This document shows, one piece after another, positions 53,811-64,000 of a DNA stretch of 64,000 nucleotides. Below the pieces are notes generated by a model. The model had not been told where the DNA came from, made no database searches, and saw nothing but the letters and a program-made list of their open reading frames with translations. Every line of letters starts with the position of its first letter. Within the stretch, counting starts at the first letter, position 1. Made by a program: the position numbers and the translations under genes. This stretch comes from Erpobdella octoculata. Taxonomy: Eukaryota > Annelida > Clitellata > Hirudinida > Erpobdellidae. The DNA lies in contig OZ022241.1 in the NCBI GenBank assembly GCA_963978895.1, positions 22,175,573 to 22,239,572 of the forward strand. Reading direction: 5' to 3'.

Positions 53811-55488
53811 TATAAAAGAACATGTCCTGACTGAATGACTGACTGATAATCAACGCCGAGCTCAAACGCCTCATCCAAGGAACGTGAAATTTGGAACTTA
53901 AATTACTTTTATTGCGTAAGCATCCACTAAGAAAGGATTTTTAAAAATTTTGCTCTTGAGGGGAAGAAACTGGAAAACAAACTTTTTTATAAAACAATGT
54001 ATATCTCGAAAACCAAGGATGAAGAGATTTTGAAATTTGGTACATGGATTCTTCTTGAAAAATAAAAAGAAACGTGTTTCACCATTTTTTGAAAATTCGG
54101 TTTCCCGGACCTCAAACGTGGGTTGGAAAAATGGGTTATTTGGTTTTTAAAGTAGCTGCTACTCAAAAACTGTGAATGCTACAGAAGTAAAAATTAGTAT
54201 TTAGTTTCTACTCCAAAAATAATGAAATACGTGTTTTAGCATTTTTTGTATATTTGGTTTCCAAGACTTCAAATGTGGGGTGGAAAATAGGGTTATTTGT
54301 TTTTTAAAGTAACTGCTACTCAAATACTGTAAATACCACAGATGTTGAAATTAGTATTTAGTTTCTGTTCTAAAAAAAAATAAACGTGTTTCACCATTTT
54401 TTACAAATTTCATTTCCAGGACCTTAAATGTGGGGTGGAAAATAAGGTTATTTGGTTTTTAAAGTAACTGCTGCTCAAAAACTGTAAATGCAAAAAAAGT
54501 AAAAATTATTATTTAGTTTCTAATCTAAAAAATAAAAATAAACGTGTTTCACCATTTTTTACAAATTTGGTTTCCAGGACTTTAAATGTGGGGTGGAAAA
54601 TAGGATTACTTGGTTTTTAAAGTAACTGCTACTCAAAAACTGTGAATGCTACAGATGTAAAACTTAGTATTTAGTATTTTTTTTATTGAGATTTAGCATA
54701 CGCCTTTTCAAGACAAGTCTTGCTCAAGGAGAAAGAGGGAGGGTACTTGCAAAGGCAGCCATTTATAGGCGCCTACCAATTTAGCAAATGCGAGTGAACT
54801 CCTTGCTTAATGGAGTTACGCTGATGACGCCGGCGAGGTTTGAACTGCCGACCTAACGATCGACAGGCTAACGCTCTACCGCTCTTCCACCAGTGCCTCA
54901 AAAAATAATTATATAAGTGTTTCACCATTTTTTAAAACTTTGGTTTCCATGACTTCAAATGTGGGGTCAAAATAAGGGTATAAGTGTTTCACCATTTTTT
55001 AAAACTTTGGTTTCCATGACTTCAAATGTGGGGTCAAAATAAGGGTTATTTGATTTTAAAATAACTGCTACTCAACAACTGCAAGCATTACAGATGTAAA
55101 ACTTAGTATTTTGAGGTTTTGTGCCGGTTAAAAGTAGCTGAGTCCAGTTTATCACCGGTCGGGCCAAGCCGTTATTTTAGGGTCTTCTTACGGGCCAGGC
55201 TAAACCTTAAATCAAGGTGGTACGGGCCGAGGTGATTCACTAAGCATATAGACATTTTAGTAATTTTAGGGTTTTCAGACGGGCCGGGCCGAAGTTTTTC
55301 ATCAAGTATATAGAATTTACAGGCCTGTAAAAACGGGGCGGGCCCAAATTAGACGGGCCGTGCCGGGCCAGGAATTTTGGTTTTGAAACGGGCTGGGCCA
55401 AGTTGTCGACGGGCCGAGCCGACACCTATGGATGCACTGTTCAAATTCTCTAATTTCATGCGAGCGAAGCCGCTACGGGCACTGCTAG
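53811..55488 (+). mobile_element. Helitron N2 (copy of 37636-39321)
   Basis: As 37636-39321 but lacking the TC and the first TAs; it begins GTATAAAAGAAC after L2-like sequence. CTAG at 55485-55488. SINE at about 54672-54912. Confidence 0.85.
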
Positions 55489-55490
55489 TA

Positions 55491-56633
55491 TTTATATATA
55501 TAAAAGAACATGTCCTGACTGACTGACTGACTGATAATCAACGCCGAGCTCAAACGCCTCATCCTAGGAACGTGAAATTTAGAACTTATATTACTTTTAT
55601 TGCGTAAGCATCCACTAAGAAAGGATTTTTTAAAATTATGCTCCTGGGGGCAAGAAACTGGAAAACAAACTTTTTTCTAAAACAATATATATCTCGAAAA
55701 CCAAAAATGAGGAGATTTTGAAATTTGGTATATAGATTCTCCTTGAAAAATAAAAAGATACGTGTTTCACCATTTTTTGAAAATTCGGTTTCCCGGACCT
55801 CAAATGTGGGTTGGAAAATTGGGTTATTTGGTTTTTAAAGTAGCTGCTACTCAAAAACCGTGAATGCTACAGGAGTAAAAATCAGTATTTAGTTTTTACT
55901 CCAAAAATAATGAAATACGTGTTTTAGCATTTTTTGAAAATTTGGTTTCCAGGTCTTCAAATGTGCGGTGGAAAATAGGGTTATTTGTTTTTTAAAGTAA
56001 CTGCTACTCAAAAACTGTAAATACCACAGATGTAAAAATTAGTATTTAGTTTCTATTCTAAAAATAAAGATATACATGTTTCACCATTTTTTGAAAATTT
56101 GGTTTCCAGGACCTCAAAGGTGAAGTGGAAAAAGGGTTATTTGATTTTAAAATAACTGTTACTCAAAGACTGTAAGTGATACAGATGTGAACATTAGTAT
56201 TTTGAGGTTTTGTGCCGGTTAAAAGTAGATGAGTTCAGTTTATCACCGGACGGACGGGCCAAGCCGTTATTTTAGGGTCTTCATACGGTCCTGCCCAAAC
56301 CTCAAATCAAGGTGCGACGGGCCGAGATTTTTAACCAAGTATATAGACATTTTAGTAATTTTAGGGTGTTCAGACGGGCCGGGCTAAACCTGAAGTCAAG
56401 GTGGGACGGCCGAAGTTTTTCATCAAGTATATAGAACTTCTAGGCCTGTAAAAACGGGCCCATATTAAACGTGCCGTGCCGGGCCAGGAATTTTGGTTTT
56501 TGAAACGGGCTTGGCCAAGTTGTCGACGGGCCGAGCTGAGACCTAAAAAATTGATCCGTGCAGTACTCTACTATGTATGCACGGTTCAAATTTTTTAATT
56601 TCATGCGAGCGAAGCCGCTACGGGCACTGCTAG
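55491..56633 (+). mobile_element. Helitron N2 (copy of 39324-40466)
   Basis: CTAG at 56630-56633. Confidence 0.85.
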
Positions 56634-56723
<90 letters not shown>

Positions 56724-57016
56724 TGAATGTTTGTGGGTTAGTTTGTCTCTTATAGAAACGGGAAAGCGACCGGAAACGAACAGCGAGCGGGAACGGAAAA
56801 GCACCGTGACCGGCAACGGGAGAGCAAGCGGGAACGGGAAAGCGACCGGGAACGGGAAAACGACCGGGTGCGGGAAAGCGACCGGGAGCGGGAAAGCGAC
56901 CGAAAACGGGAATGCGAGCAGGAGCGAGAAAGCAAGTGGGAATGGAAACGGGAGGGAAAGAGACAAACATTAGAAAAACCTCTGAAAAACCCAGACAGCG
57001 CTGGGTAACTCCGCTA

Positions 57017-57104
<88 letters not shown>

Positions 57105-57442
57105 CTCGCTCGCTCACCCGCTCCGCTTCGCTCATTTTGTGACGGATTTCAAATTTTTTTCTCTATATTTGATTCCCCTTGACTCTCAAGGTTGTGTGAA
57201 AATTTCATTACGATCGGTGTAGCAATGCATAAAGGGCATATATACAAACATTCATTTATATATAAATATAGATATATGCTTCGAAATAAGGCGATCCAAA
57301 CCGAATTTTTCAAAACCCTTTCTTAGTGAGCACCTAAAACTCAAAAGAAAGATATGTTCCAAATTTCATTACAATCCGTTCAGTGGTTTTTGCGATTTCG
57401 TGATGAGTCAGTCAGTCAGTAGTAGTTGAGTTTATATATAGA
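56634..57442 (+). mobile_element. TA arrays, short Helitron N1 arm, N1 and N4 5' modules
   Basis: Copy of 40470-41345: TA to 56720, N1 arm 56721-57017 (plus), TA to 57100, N1 5' module 57101-57268 (minus), N4 5' end to 57442 (minus). Confidence 0.75.
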
Positions 57443-57766
57443 GGCGGAGTCAATTGTTGATTGACAATAAACAATAGAACTGCGCGTGCGCAGAGCATTT
57501 TTGCGTCGCAGTTCCAACTAAACGGCAAGTGCTACTGATCCTGACAAGCCGTTCACCGTTCTAGTGATGGCCGATTTAAATAAATATTAAAAATTTAATA
57601 AATGTTATTTAAAGTTATTAAATAATTTTACACACACAAAATTTAATTACAATTTGCTTTTATAAAATAATTTGAGTTAAACCACTTTTGACTCTAATTT
57701 GAGTCTTTCGTCTGACGCTTTCGTTTTGTGTTTGTTTATTTGGTTTTCTCTGTATTAAGTTTCGAT

Positions 57767-57869
57767 ATGAATCCGAGTTGCGATCTGTGCCAGAAAAGCT
57801 TTTCTAAGAAGAGCAATTTAATAAGGCATCTTAGAAATTGTCATAATTTTGATTTGCCACCCATGAAAG
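57767..57869 (+). CDS. C2H2 zinc-finger exon, second copy
   Basis: Identical by eye to 41670-41772. It lies 3.6 kb upstream of the MULE exons on the same strand. Confidence 0.55.
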
Positions 57870-57906
57870 GTGGGAGTGAGACGCGCTACGCAAGTGCTAG
57901 TGACAC

Positions 57907-58568
57907 GTGTGTGAAGTTAGCCTCGAGGCTGGCAATGTTAACTAAAAAAAAAAAAAATTGCTTGCCCTGGGGCTGTGCTATACATTGTTGGATGGGGTAT
58001 AAAAAATGAAATCGAATGGTATATTTGGATTGTCTTCGGTTCAACAAATAAAAAAGTTATAAGCTAAAAACGACGATTTTCCGCCGAAAATTGCATAAAA
58101 TCAACATTGGCTCTACTTTGAGAAAATCGATCTTGTTTTAAACTTTTGCCCTGGGTATATCCAAGACGCTTGTTTTTAGATAATTCAATATCAAATCCAA
58201 CAATATAACTTTCGCTTCTCAAAGTTAATAAATAAAAAAGTTATCAAATAAAACGTCGGACCGTATACCAAAGAAACCGAGAAACCGAAACATAAACAGA
58301 CGCTACGATTGGACAATCGAGTCTAGCTCACTGTGGCTAATTATGCAAAATATTCAAATATGCAAAGTGGCTACTCGTTAACACGTTAAAATTTTATTTT
58401 TAAGAAACCTCTATTGAACTTAAATAATAAATATATATAGTAGTAAAATTTTTTTATTGTTTTTCTCGCTCCCGTTTCTTTGCTCTCACGATCCCGGTCG
58501 TTCTCACGATCCCGGTCGCTCTCACGATCCCGGTCGCTTTCCCGATTTATTGCTACGGTGCAATTAGG

Positions 58569-58639
<71 letters not shown>

Positions 58640-59094
58640 ACGAACTTTAGGGAATATTTTATTTTTAAGAAAATATATTAAAGTTTACGATTAAAAATTT
58701 TTATTAATGAAAATTTTTGTAAAAAAATTAACTATTTAATAAAATCTAAGCATAGCACGCAAGTGAAATGTTTCGTTTTAAACTCTTCCTTTGAATACAT
58801 CAAAACGTTCATTTTTGGTGAACCCACCCTCTACATTTTTCACACTCCACCCAGTCCCCACCTGCACCCTCTCCACCGGTCCAGCAATACAAACAATAAT
58901 TTGTCATGGAGTGATTTTTCACACTCCACCCAGTCCCCACCTGCACCCTCTCCACTGGTCCAGCAATACAAACAATAATTTGTCATGGAGTGTGAAAAAT
59001 GTAGAAGGTGGGTTCACCAAAAATGCACGTTTTTTAATTTTCAATCGTAAACTTCAATATATTTTCTTGAAAATAAAATTTTCCCTAAAGTTCG

Positions 59095-59131
<37 letters not shown>

Positions 59132-59795
59132 CTTATTGCACCGTAGCAATAAATCGGGAAAGCGACCGGGATCGTGAGAGCGACCGGGATCGTGAGAACG
59201 ACCGGGATCGTGAGAGCAAAGAAACGGGAGCGAGAAAAACAATAAAAAAATTTTACTACTATATATATTTATTATTTAAGTTCAATAGAGGTTTCTTAAA
59301 AATAAAATTTTAACGTGTTAACGAGTAGCCACTTTGCATATTTGAATATTTTGCATAATTAGCCACAGTGAGCTAGACTCGATTGTCCAATCGCAGCGTC
59401 TGTTTATGTTTCGGTTTCTCGGTTTCTTTGGTATACGGTCCGACGTTTTATTCGATAACTTTTTTATTTATTAACTTTGAGAAGCGAAAGTTATATTGTT
59501 GGATTTGATATTGAATTATCTAAAAACAAGCGTCTCGGATATACCCAGGGCAGAAGTTTAAAACAAGATCGATTTTCTCAAAGTAGAGCCAATGTTGATT
59601 TTATGCAATTTTCGGCGGAAAATCGTCGTTTTTCTCTTATAACTTTTTTATTTGTTGAACCGAAAACAATCCAAATATACCATTCGATTTCATTTTTTAT
59701 ACCCCATCCAACAATGTATAGCACAGCCCCAGGGCAAGCAATTTATTTATTTTTTTAATTAGCATTGCCAGCCTCGAGGCTAACTTCACACGCAT
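57907..59795. mobile_element. Foldback element, second copy, with internal MITE
   Basis: Flanked by GCTAGTGACAC at 57896-57906 and 59796-59806. The internal TA-flanked MITE is at 58640-59095. Confidence 0.8.
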
Positions 59796-59940
59796 GCTAG
59801 TGACACCGGTGTAGTAGCCCGTAACCGTGACCAGACGAAAAAAATATGCAGTATTAAATGGCCTTTCTCGCCTTTGAGCAAGACTTAAGTCTTGGAAAAG
59901 GCGTTGTGAAAGAAAAAGGAATAAAAATAAAATAAAAAAG

Positions 59941-60077
59941 TATTTGCAATGCTGTGTATAGTTCTCGTCATGGTTTGTATCGACACAAGCGTTCTGTGCA
60001 CCAGTACCAACCCTCCAAGAAGATGGTTCAAGCTACTAGAGTTAGAGTCGAAAGATTTGCTTTTAGCAACGTTGCAG
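59941..60077 (+). CDS. Second zinc-finger-like exon, second copy
   Basis: Same as 43890-44026 with one visible change (HNR to HKR). The CAG/GTAAGA donor is intact at 60077/60078. Confidence 0.5.
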
Positions 60078-60094
60078 GTAAGAAGGCACTCACA

Positions 60095-61296
60095 TCTATA
60101 TATATAAAAATGAATGTTTGTATATATGTATTTATGTATGTTAATGTCCTTTATGCATTGCTACACCATTCATCCGATCGTAATGAAATTTTCACACAAC
60201 CTTGAGAGTCAATGAAAATCAAAAAGAAAAAAAAATTTTTTGAAATCCGTCACAAAATGAGCGGAGCGGAGCGGGTGAGCGAGCGGGAACTATATATATA
60301 TGTATGTGCGTATGTATGTGTGTATGTATGTATGTGTATGTGCATGTATGTGTGTCTGTGTGTGTGTGTTTATGTATGTACTAGCGGAGATACCCGGCGT
60401 TGCCCAGGTTTTTTAGAGGTTTTTCTAATGTTTGTCTCTTTCTCTCCCGTTTCCTTTCCCACCTGCTTTCCCACTCCTGTTAGCTTTTCCGTTTTCGGTC
60501 GTTTTCCCACTGCCGGTCGCTTTCCCGCTCCCGGTCGCTTTCCCGCTCCCGGTCGCTTTCCCGCTCCCGGTCGTTTTCCCGTCCCGGTCGCTGCCCCGTT
60601 CCCGCTCACGTTTGCTCTCCCATTCCCGCTCACGCTTGCTTTTCTGTTCCCGCTCGCTGTCCGTTCCGGGTGCTTTCCCGTTTCTATAATAGACAAACTA
60701 ACCCACAAACATTCATATATATATATATATATATATAGTCTTAGCAAATCTATTTTGCGTTTTATAGGCTAACAGAAGTTATGAAAGAATGTAAAAGAGA
60801 AAATGAGCGGGAACGGAAACGGGAACGGGAGAGCTACCGTGACCGGGAATGGGAGAGCAAGCATGACCGGGAACGGGAGAGCAAGCGTGAGCGGGAACGG
60901 GAAAGCGACCGGAAACGGGAAAGCGACCGGGAACGGGAAAGCGACCGGGAACGGGAAAGCGACCGGGAACGGGAAAGCGACCGGGAACGGGAAAGCGACC
61001 GGGAACGGGAAAGCGACCGGGAACGCGGAAAGCGACCGGGAACGCGGAAAGCGACCGGGAACGCGGAAAGCGACTGGAATCGGGAGAGCAAGCTTGGAAG
61101 GAAACGCGAGCAAGAGAGAAAATCGATAACAGAACTTCTGAGCGGGAAAGCGACCGGGAGCTGGAAAACGACCGAGAGCGGAAAAGCGACCGGGAACGCT
61201 ACGAAAACGGGAAAGTGGAGAAGGGAACGGGAGCGAGAGAGACAAACATTAGAAAAACCTCTAAAAACCCCGGGCAACGCCGGGTAACCCCGCTAG
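60095..61296 (+). mobile_element. Complete non-autonomous Helitron N1
   Basis: TC at 60095 follows CACTCACA; CTAG at 61293-61296 is followed by T. Internal opposite 3' end at 60381-60384. About eight 18-bp minisatellite units at 60895-61030. It lies in the putative intron after the second zinc-finger exon. It is complete here but truncated in the other duplicate (44044-44185). Confidence 0.85.
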
Positions 61297-61399
61297 TATT
61301 GAATAAAATTAATGTCTTGTTTACCAAAATTTTTTAAAGGGATTTTTTGATATTTTAGTGAGATGGTAACCTGCTTTATGTTTTAATCACATATTTTAG

Positions 61400-64000
61400 T
61401 CTAGATATGTAAATAGTGGTTACTTTAAATTTTTTGATTTTTCTGAATGGAAAAGGCAATTAGAAAATACAATGATGTCATCATTTGTGAAGCGTACGAG
61501 CAGCCTATTTGGTGGTGTCATTCGTCGAACGTACAAATGCCATCGAAGTGGTTTTTACAGACCATGTGGCACTGGAGTCAGGCACTTAAAGGTTTTGGGA
61601 TCCTGCAAGATTGGCTCAAATTGTCCTGCAGCCATATATGTACAAATATTACAGACAGGTTTGTATATGCTATGCATTTTCATGAACAGGTTTCAGTTAG
61701 GGGTATCCTGAAAAGTATCATAAATAATTTCTAAATCGTTTGTTTTATCCAAAATTCAGTAAAATCAATTTATAAATTTTAAAGATGTTTAAAAGTATGA
61801 CATTTTGTGACTCAGAAAGATTGATTGAAAAATCTTGACATACCTTAGCATTTTTTATAGCTTTTGTTTGACTGTATATATTCTACTTATTGAAAAACTT
61901 TAAAAAACAATTTTTTATATGTTTTCCTTTTTTTTAGGAAGTGTTAATGTCAGCTTCTATCCAGACCATGTGGGTCATGAATGTCAAGTGGGACATCTAA
62001 AGCTGACACGCGAAGAACGTGTCAAGATTGCAGGACTACTGGCATTGCGCAGTGTTGTTCGGTAACGAAGTAAAAGTAACGCGTTACTTTACTTAAGTAC
62101 ATCAGACGTACTTTTTGCCTGTAACGGAGTACAGATTATTTTCAGTACTTTTTACTTGTAACGAAGTATTATTTTCGGACTTACTTTTACTTCGTTACTT
62201 TTCCAGGACAAACAGTTACAAAGTACTCTAAAAAATTAATAATACGACATAAAGTCTAAATCGATGTTGTATTAATTATCTATGATTATTTATTAACGTA
62301 TGCATTTTCGAACCCCATTTTACTTTTATGTTAGTAGTTAGTAGTATTGAAGCTTGTGGGTGGAGCTAAGATTTTCACTTGTTTTGGTGTACAATAGATT
62401 GTTCGAGATTACCTACTATGGAATCTTTCAAAGGAGCGAACGTGAGCAGTGGTGGCGATGATAGGCGCGTAACAACAATGAACTTAATAAAGAACGCCCA
62501 TGGCCATATTTAGTTAAAATGTTCAGATTTCAGTCGATGGAAGCTAAAACGTTCAGATTCATATGCTTGCTGGGCAAACTTAAAATAAAGTAATTATGTG
62601 TTTAGGATTCCACAATTCTCCGTCAAACTTGAAGAAACACGCGTGCATCCAGCGCATGTATCGAAATACGAAAAATTGACAAAAAGGCACGTAAAAATAG
62701 AATTTTTTCATTAGTTTGCGTGTTACCAATTAGTTTATCAGTTTTATCAACGCAGTAGCGTTTGAAAGACGATGGAATTATGATAAAATAGAGTTAAATG
62801 ATTGACGAATGACAATTACAAAAAATGGCTTCAGTACTTTTACTTTAAAAGTAACTTTAAAGTGCTGTTACTTTTTACTTTTACTTAAGTACATTTTTTA
62901 GCAAATACTTTTACTTTTACTTAAGTAACTTTTAGAGGCGTTACTTGTATTTTTACTTAAGTACTGAAACACAGTACTTTTTCCAACACTGGCATTGCGA
63001 ATACCTTTGGAAGACGTCCTTGATCGTGTGCAGCAGAGCGGTGACAACACTTCACTATCCAGACTGCAGCTGACCACAAGGCAAGATCTCCGAAACATCA
63101 TTCGTGATTTCAATCTCACAAAGGGCATTGTTTACTGCCAGAATGATGCAGACAGTGTTGCTGCATGGATTGAGCACAACAGGATGGATGGAGAATGTAG
63201 CATGGTACGATATGCAAAGTTTCAAGGAGAGCCGAATGAAACACGTGGTCTTGCAGCTGATGATTTTCTCCTGGTCATCATGAGTGAATGGCAGAAAGCA
63301 AGGTTAAAGGACCTTTACAAACCTCTGAAGGAAATTGCCATGGATTCTACACATGGCACCAATTCCTATGGTTACCAGCTGACAGCCATTTTAACCATTG
63401 ATGAACATGGAGAAGGATTTCCTGCCTGCTTCAGCAACCGTGTCACCCAAGCCACGATGAGGGTGTTCTTGTCTGTCTGTAAAGAGTCTATTGGGACACA
63501 ACTGGCAAGTGCAACCCTCATGACAGATGACACCGAAGTCTACAGCAATGCCTGGCATGAGGTGATGGGCCCTCCAGCTCACTGTCTGTTGTGCACATGG
63601 CATGTCGATAGAGCCTGGAGAAAGAACCTCCCAAAGATCAACGGTGACAGAGAACTGAAGGCCACCACATACAAAACCATCCGAGCCATAAGACCCTGCC
63701 ATCTTTCAGTCAAAGCTGAAGCTGTTTGTGGATACTGCATCAGCAGACCCCAAAAGGCAGAAATTTGCAGCTTACTTTGAGAAGGAATACGCTTGCCGGC
63801 CTCGTCTCTGGGCCTTGTGCTACAGGCTTGGGTTGCATGTCCACCACAACATGCACTTGGAGGCCTTGCACAGAGATTTAAAGCATGTGCGTATGGATGG
63901 CAAAAAGGTGAAGAGGATGGACAAGTGTATCCATGCTTTGCTGCAGCTGATGAGGTCAAAAATGAATGACCGTCTCCTGAAAATCCACAAGGGGAAGTGG
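61400..64000 (+). pseudogene. MULE (Mutator-like) transposase gene, interrupted
   Basis: Exon 61400-61658 encodes EWKRQLENT, then a Cys/His-rich domain (YKCHRSGFYRPCG ... GSCKIGSNCPA). A GT-AG intron (61659-61937) leads to an exon from 61938 with HVGHECQVGHLKL, completing the domain, and TREERVKIAGLLALR. A hAT MITE interrupts the frame at 62050-62991; it resumes at IPLEDVLDRVQ. The DDE core shows DSTHGTNSYGYQL (first Asp, about 63340), LMTDDTEVYSNAW (second Asp) and the MULE hallmark CTWHVDRAW. A frameshift at about 63690 moves the rest to another frame (KLKLFVDTASADPKRQKF, then YFEKEYA with a likely catalytic Glu) to the window end. The gene would mobilise its own element; no terminal repeats are visible. 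Confidence 0.85.
62050..62991. mobile_element. hAT-type MITE inside the MULE exon
   Basis: Ends CAGTGTTG (62050-62057) and CAACACTG (62984-62991), with a perfect 8-bp duplication GCATTGCG at 62042-62049 and 62992-62999. The subterminal 150 bp on each side are inverted copies rich in ACTTAAGTAAAAGTA. 942 bp, no transposase. Confidence 0.93.

Larger units (their letters stand above)
53811..60236 (+). repeat. Direct duplicate of 37644-44185
   Basis: Starts at TATAAAAGAACATGTCC and ends after an A run. The offset is 16,167 bp at the start and falls to 16,097 and about 16,051 where TA arrays and an A run differ in length. Outside microsatellites only scattered base changes are visible. It contains the same nested Helitrons, SINE, zinc-finger exons, foldback and MITE, so all of those are older. 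Confidence 0.95.

Noticed and set aside
59941..61658. Splice from the second zinc-finger exon directly to the MULE exon at 61400
   Set aside because: The donor leaves one base of a codon while the acceptor at 61400 starts a codon, so the frame does not join; kept only as a weak hypothesis.

Overview
The window looks like transposon- and microsatellite-saturated DNA from an invertebrate animal. Supporting this are intron-containing transposase genes, metazoan-type CR1/L2 retrotransposons, Penelope-like elements (PLEs), Helitrons, hAT and MULE transposons, tRNA-derived SINEs, and an interstitial CCCTAA repeat of the TTAGGG type (non-insect). I found no convincing single-copy host gene. Species cannot be assigned by eye.

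Layout. 1-1.7 kb: decayed L2/CR1-like reverse transcriptase, minus strand. 2.0-12.1 kb: a hAT transposon with matching terminal repeats and 8-bp duplications, whose last exon is split by a young Ty3/gypsy element (2330-9756). That element has the unusual Gag-protease-integrase-RT-RNaseH order of the GMR1 group. 12.1-26.3 kb: pieces of PLEs (GIY-YIG endonuclease, three hammerhead ribozymes, a conserved terminal segment), a 305-bp tRNA-SINE tandem array, Helitrons, and huge microsatellites including about 3.8 kb of GTATAT/GTGTAT/GTACAT hexamers. 26.5-34.3 kb: two non-LTR retrotransposons (one carrying a TA-flanked MITE and abutting telomere-like repeats; one a nearly complete CR1). 34.6-46 kb: a dense Helitron cluster, a zinc-finger exon pair and a foldback element. 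46.25-50.13 kb: a small LTR element with a gag-like ORF, loaded with later insertions. 50-53.8 kb: CR1, hAT and L2 fragments. 53.8-60.2 kb: a near-identical direct duplicate of 37.6-44.2 kb. 60.1-64 kb: a complete non-autonomous Helitron, then a spliced MULE transposase gene interrupted by a hAT MITE and a frameshift, running off the window.

How the parts relate. Two kinds of element end flank most of the long microsatellites: the PLE terminal segment (encoding a CLKE...PKY-like motif) and the Helitron 5' end (TC followed by TATATATA). Two of the largest arrays are bracketed by PLE tails pointing inward from both sides. The nesting gives relative ages: hAT before Ty3; MULE before its MITE; foldback before its internal MITE; all of the 37.6-44.2 kb nest before its duplication. 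All reading was by eye; no alignment or database search was run.
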